Origin: Candidatus Aminicenantes bacterium UBA4820
Lineage (GTDB): Bacteria > Acidobacteriota > UBA4820
DNA: 9,350 nucleotides
Reading direction: 5' to 3'
Assembly (NCBI GenBank): GCA_002402325.1
Contig: DHFQ01000167.1
Location: forward strand, 1 to 9,350
The position numbers were made by a program, and so were the translations under genes. The notes beneath the pieces are model-generated. The model was not told where the DNA came from and searched no databases. It saw only the letters and a list, made by a program, of their open reading frames with translations. Each line of letters opens with the position of its first letter. Positions within the stretch are counted from its first letter, which is position 1. Positions 7,425 through 9,350 of this stretch are shown here, one piece after another.

Positions 7425-7928
7425 ATGGAGATAAATTTTACGCCGTGGAGGCTTGAATACATTAAATCAGAAAACAAAAACGAAGAGGGCTGCATCTTTT
7501 GCAAAGCATTTGAGATGGAGCCCTCCTTTTCTAATCTTTTAATAACAAAGACAAAAAATTGTGCAGTTATGCTCAACAAATATCCCTATAACAATGGACA
7601 TCTCCTGATTGTGCCAAAATCTCATAAAGATTCTCTTACGCTTTTATCAGAAGAGGAAATTTTTGAAATGGCAAAGATGCTTGTTTTGAGTGAAAAGATT
7701 TTGAGGTCAATTTACAATCCTCAGGGAATAAACTTAGGAATGAATTTAGGCATCGCAGCAGGTGCAGGGATAGTTGAGCACATTCATTACCACATCCTTC
7801 CAAGATGGATTGGAGATACAAATTTTGTTACTGTTTTAGGAAATTTGAGGACAATACCTGAAGACCTTAAAGATACTTATGAAAAAGTGAAAAATATTTT
7901 TGATTCTACTCTCAAAAAACAAATCTGA
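7425..7928 (+). CDS. HIT-family Ap4A phosphorylase/hydrolase-like protein
   Basis: A 167-residue histidine-triad nucleotide-binding protein. The catalytic triad H119-x-H121-x-H123 lies in AGAGIVEHIHYHILPRW. The N-terminal nucleotide-binding loop NKYPYNNGHLLIVP (51-64) and a CIFC pair (C23, C26, probably part of a zinc site) are present. The opening PWRLEYI and the LGIAAGAG...PRWIGDTNF block resemble the branch containing mycobacterial Rv2613c, a diadenosine tetraphosphate (Ap4A) phosphorylase. The expected cytosolic role is breakdown of Ap4A-type nucleotides, by-products of aminoacyl-tRNA synthetases that rise under heat or oxidative stress. The start lies 4 nt after the HU/IHF stop, with TGAGG just upstream at rather short spacing, consistent with translational coupling. 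The exact reaction, phosphorolysis or hydrolysis, is not decided by sequence alone. Confidence 0.9.
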   Translation: MEINFTPWRLEYIKSENKNEEGCIFCKAFEMEPSFSNLLITKTKNCAVMLNKYPYNNGHLLIVPKSHKDSLTLLSEEEIFEMAKMLVLSEKILRSIYNPQGINLGMNLGIAAGAGIVEHIHYHILPRWIGDTNFVTVLGNLRTIPEDLKDTYEKVKNIFDSTLKKQI

Positions 7929-7936
7929 ATTAAAAA

Positions 7937-9172
7937 ATGATTAATGCTCTTCTTGTGGGGATAAATTTACCCTTCCTTCCCATCCACAAAGTAGAAGAGT
8001 ATTTGAATGAGTTAAAAAGCCTTGCCAAGACAGCGGGAGCAATTGAGGTTGAAAGGATAATACAGAAAAGGGAAAAAATTGATCCCGCCTATTTCATTGG
8101 TCAAGGAAAGGCAAAAGAAATAGGGGAGTTGTGTAAGGAAAAGAAAATCAAACTCATCATTTTTGATGAGGAGTTGTCACCATCGCAGGTAAAAAATCTT
8201 GAAAAAGTTACAAGTGTCAAAGTGATTGATAGAACAGGCTTGATTCTTGACATTTTTGCAAAAAGAGCAAAGACCAAAGAGGCAAAAATACAGGTGTCTC
8301 TTGCTCAATACAACTACCTTCTTCCAAGACTTACAGGCGCGTGGGAGCATCTTTCAAGACAGGCGGGAGGAATTGGAACAAGAGGAGTTGGCGAAACTCA
8401 ACTTGAGACTGATAGAAGAGTAATCAGAGACAGAATAAGAAAACTTTCATCGGACATTAAAAAATTGTATAAAAGAAGAGAGGTTCAATCAAGAAGAAGA
8501 GAAAACGCTTTTACCGTTGCGGTAGTAGGCTACACAAATGTAGGAAAAACAACACTTCTAAACGCTTTGACAAAATCAAAACTCTTTTCAGAGGATAAAC
8601 TATTTGCGACTCTTGATACCACCTTTAGAAGAATGAAATCAAAAGAATACTTGAAAGAAATTTTGATTGTTGATACAATCGGTTTTATAAGAAAACTTCC
8701 TTTAAGCCTTGTTGCATCATTCAAGTCTACTCTATTAGAAATAAGAAATAGTGATCTAATCTTAAACATAGTTGATGTTAGCCATCCCGAGTTTGAAGAA
8801 CAGGTTTCTGTTGTCAAAGAATCCCTTGCAGAACTTGAGTGCAGTGATATTCCTCTTATGAATGTTTTTAATAAAATTGATGTTGCCCCAAAACCTTTCC
8901 TTGAAAGGGCAAGAGGGCTTTATCCTGATTCAATTGAAATTTCAGCAAAGTTAAGAGATAATCTTGATATTTTAATAAAAGAGATAGTCAAAGAGGCTGA
9001 AAAGTCTTTTGATGGAGTCGTAATAAAAATTCCATACCAGAAAATTGATAAGTATAACCAATTCAAAGATAAAATAACCATTTTAAAAGAGGAGTATTTT
9101 GATAAATACCTCAAAGTAAATGTAAGAGGCAGAAAAGAAGAGCTCAAAGCCATCTCCAAAATATTCAAATAG
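7937..9172 (+). CDS. hflX: ribosome-associated GTPase HflX
   Basis: A 411-residue HflX GTPase of the Obg-HflX superfamily. Family members bind the 50S subunit and split or rescue stalled ribosomes, notably in heat stress. The N-terminal domain (about 1-190) has AYFIGQGKAKEI (51-62), IIFDEELSPSQ.KNLE (74-89), VIDRTGLILDIFA (96-108) and the glycine-rich signature GGIGTRGVGETQLETD (144-159), followed by a basic coiled helix pair (about 160-190). The G domain has G1 GYTNVGKTT (198-206), G2 ATLDTT (224-229), G3 DTIGF (246-250), G4 NKID (312-315) and G5 SAK (336-338). A short C-terminal domain follows. The length is normal. The start lies 8 nt after the HIT stop, and the intervening AATTAAAAA has no SD, so initiation probably depends on coupling. 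In E. coli, hflX sits beside hfq; here it is in an S1 operon. Confidence 0.97.
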   Translation: MINALLVGINLPFLPIHKVEEYLNELKSLAKTAGAIEVERIIQKREKIDPAYFIGQGKAKEIGELCKEKKIKLIIFDEELSPSQVKNLEKVTSVKVIDRTGLILDIFAKRAKTKEAKIQVSLAQYNYLLPRLTGAWEHLSRQAGGIGTRGVGETQLETDRRVIRDRIRKLSSDIKKLYKRREVQSRRRENAFTVAVVGYTNVGKTTLLNALTKSKLFSEDKLFATLDTTFRRMKSKEYLKEILIVDTIGFIRKLPLSLVASFKSTLLEIRNSDLILNIVDVSHPEFEEQVSVVKESLAELECSDIPLMNVFNKIDVAPKPFLERARGLYPDSIEISAKLRDNLDILIKEIVKEAEKSFDGVVIKIPYQKIDKYNQFKDKITILKEEYFDKYLKVNVRGRKEELKAISKIFK

Positions 9173-9293
9173 ATTTTTTTGATAAGGGATTCAACAAAAA
9201 GTTAAAAATTTAGGGCTTTGGAGAGATTGCGAAATTAATTATTGCAGAAGTGGGGAAGAGAAAAAGTGCAGAAGAAAAAAAATTTATAACGAA
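9173..9293 (+). other. intergenic region after hflX, no gene seen
   Basis: An AT-rich stretch with a T7 run directly after the hflX stop (9174-9180) but no convincing stem before it, so I do not call a terminator. A purine-rich tract (about 9246-9282) ends in TATAAC (9285-9290), which could be a -10 element. No matching -35 stands 16 to 18 nt upstream. Confidence 0.4.
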
Positions 9294-9350
9294 CCTCCCC
9301 TCCTTTCAGGAAAGAAGACCCATCTCCTCCTGTCAGGAACCGAGGGGAGG
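9294..9350 (+). repeat. inverted repeat enclosing two mini-hairpins, possible leader RNA
   Basis: CCTCCCCTC (9294-9302) is perfectly complementary to GAGGGGAGG (9342-9350), a nine-pair, GC-rich stem closing a 39-nt interior. Inside are a tetraloop hairpin CTTT-CAGG-AAAG (9303-9314) and TCCT-GTC-AGGA (9328-9338). The two regions share CTCCTkTCAGGAA (9300-9312 and 9327-9339; 12 of 13 bases identical), spaced 27 nt. No T-run follows inside the window, so it is not a recognisable terminator so far. A structured 5' leader of a gene beyond the window, or one end of a repeat element, are both possible. It does not match any riboswitch class I can recognise. Confidence 0.5.

Noticed and set aside
7175..7579. 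134-codon open frame on the minus strand opposite the HU/IHF and HIT genes
   Set aside because: It lies fully antisense to two strongly conserved genes, has no family motifs, and its composition is what the reverse of these coding regions would give.
9150..9182. Rho-independent terminator after hflX
   Set aside because: A T7 run follows the stop, but only a four-pair AT-rich stem can be drawn before it.
9242..9290. Possible promoter TTGCAG ... TATAAC before the terminal inverted repeat
   Set aside because: The spacing between the two is far too long (37 nt), and no other -35 stands 16-18 nt before TATAAC. A -10-like match alone is weak in AT-rich DNA.
9300..9339. CRISPR array start based on two similar 13-mers 27 nt apart
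   Set aside because: The repeat is too short, has only two copies with a mismatch, and there are no cas genes in the window; a paired RNA structure explains it better.

Overview
The window looks like an AT-rich bacterial chromosome segment (GC in the mid-to-upper 30s by eye, not calculated). Arginine is mostly AGA/AGG and Shine-Dalgarno (SD) sites are mostly GA-rich and strong. I cannot assign a genus or phylum. A six-domain S1 followed by an IHF-like gene, and a SPOR-type envelope domain, hint at a diderm (Gram-negative-type) lineage. The helicase/exonuclease pair is best known from Bacillus as two separate genes. No insertion sequences, tRNAs, rRNAs, CRISPR arrays or phage genes are visible. 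This is dense core-genome DNA in two divergent blocks.

The left block is read on the minus strand from about 5184 down to 1. It begins with a 942-residue protein joining an MrfA/YprA-type DEAH helicase with a cysteine-rich DUF1998 module to an MrfB/YprB-type DEDDy exonuclease. After a 77-nt gap with its own plausible promoter comes a 617-residue membrane protein with a cytoplasmic DUF4388 domain, one transmembrane helix and an extracytoplasmic SPOR-like domain. One nucleotide further on is a small YacP-like NYN/PIN-type nuclease.

The central gap (5185-5376) is a divergent promoter region. A good sigma-70-type promoter faces each way: ATGACA-17-TAAAAT toward the helicase and TTGACT-17-TATCAT toward rpsA. 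The rpsA leader holds a small hairpin motif and a perfect SD.

The right block is read on the plus strand from 5377 to 9172. It is a tight cluster of rpsA (ribosomal protein S1), an HU/IHF-family DNA-binding protein, a HIT-family Ap4A phosphorylase-like protein, and hflX (ribosome-associated GTPase). Overlaps or gaps of 4 to 8 nt suggest one translation and stress-response operon. S1 loads mRNA on the ribosome, HflX splits stalled ribosomes, and the HIT protein probably removes dinucleoside polyphosphates that accumulate under stress.

The last 178 bases carry no gene. The final 57 bases form a strong inverted repeat enclosing two similar mini-hairpins, and one arm closely resembles the motif in the rpsA leader. 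This could be a shared leader RNA element continuing beyond the window. The most interesting items are the helicase-exonuclease fusion, with an A8 run and a possible internal start at the domain junction, and this repeated leader-like motif.
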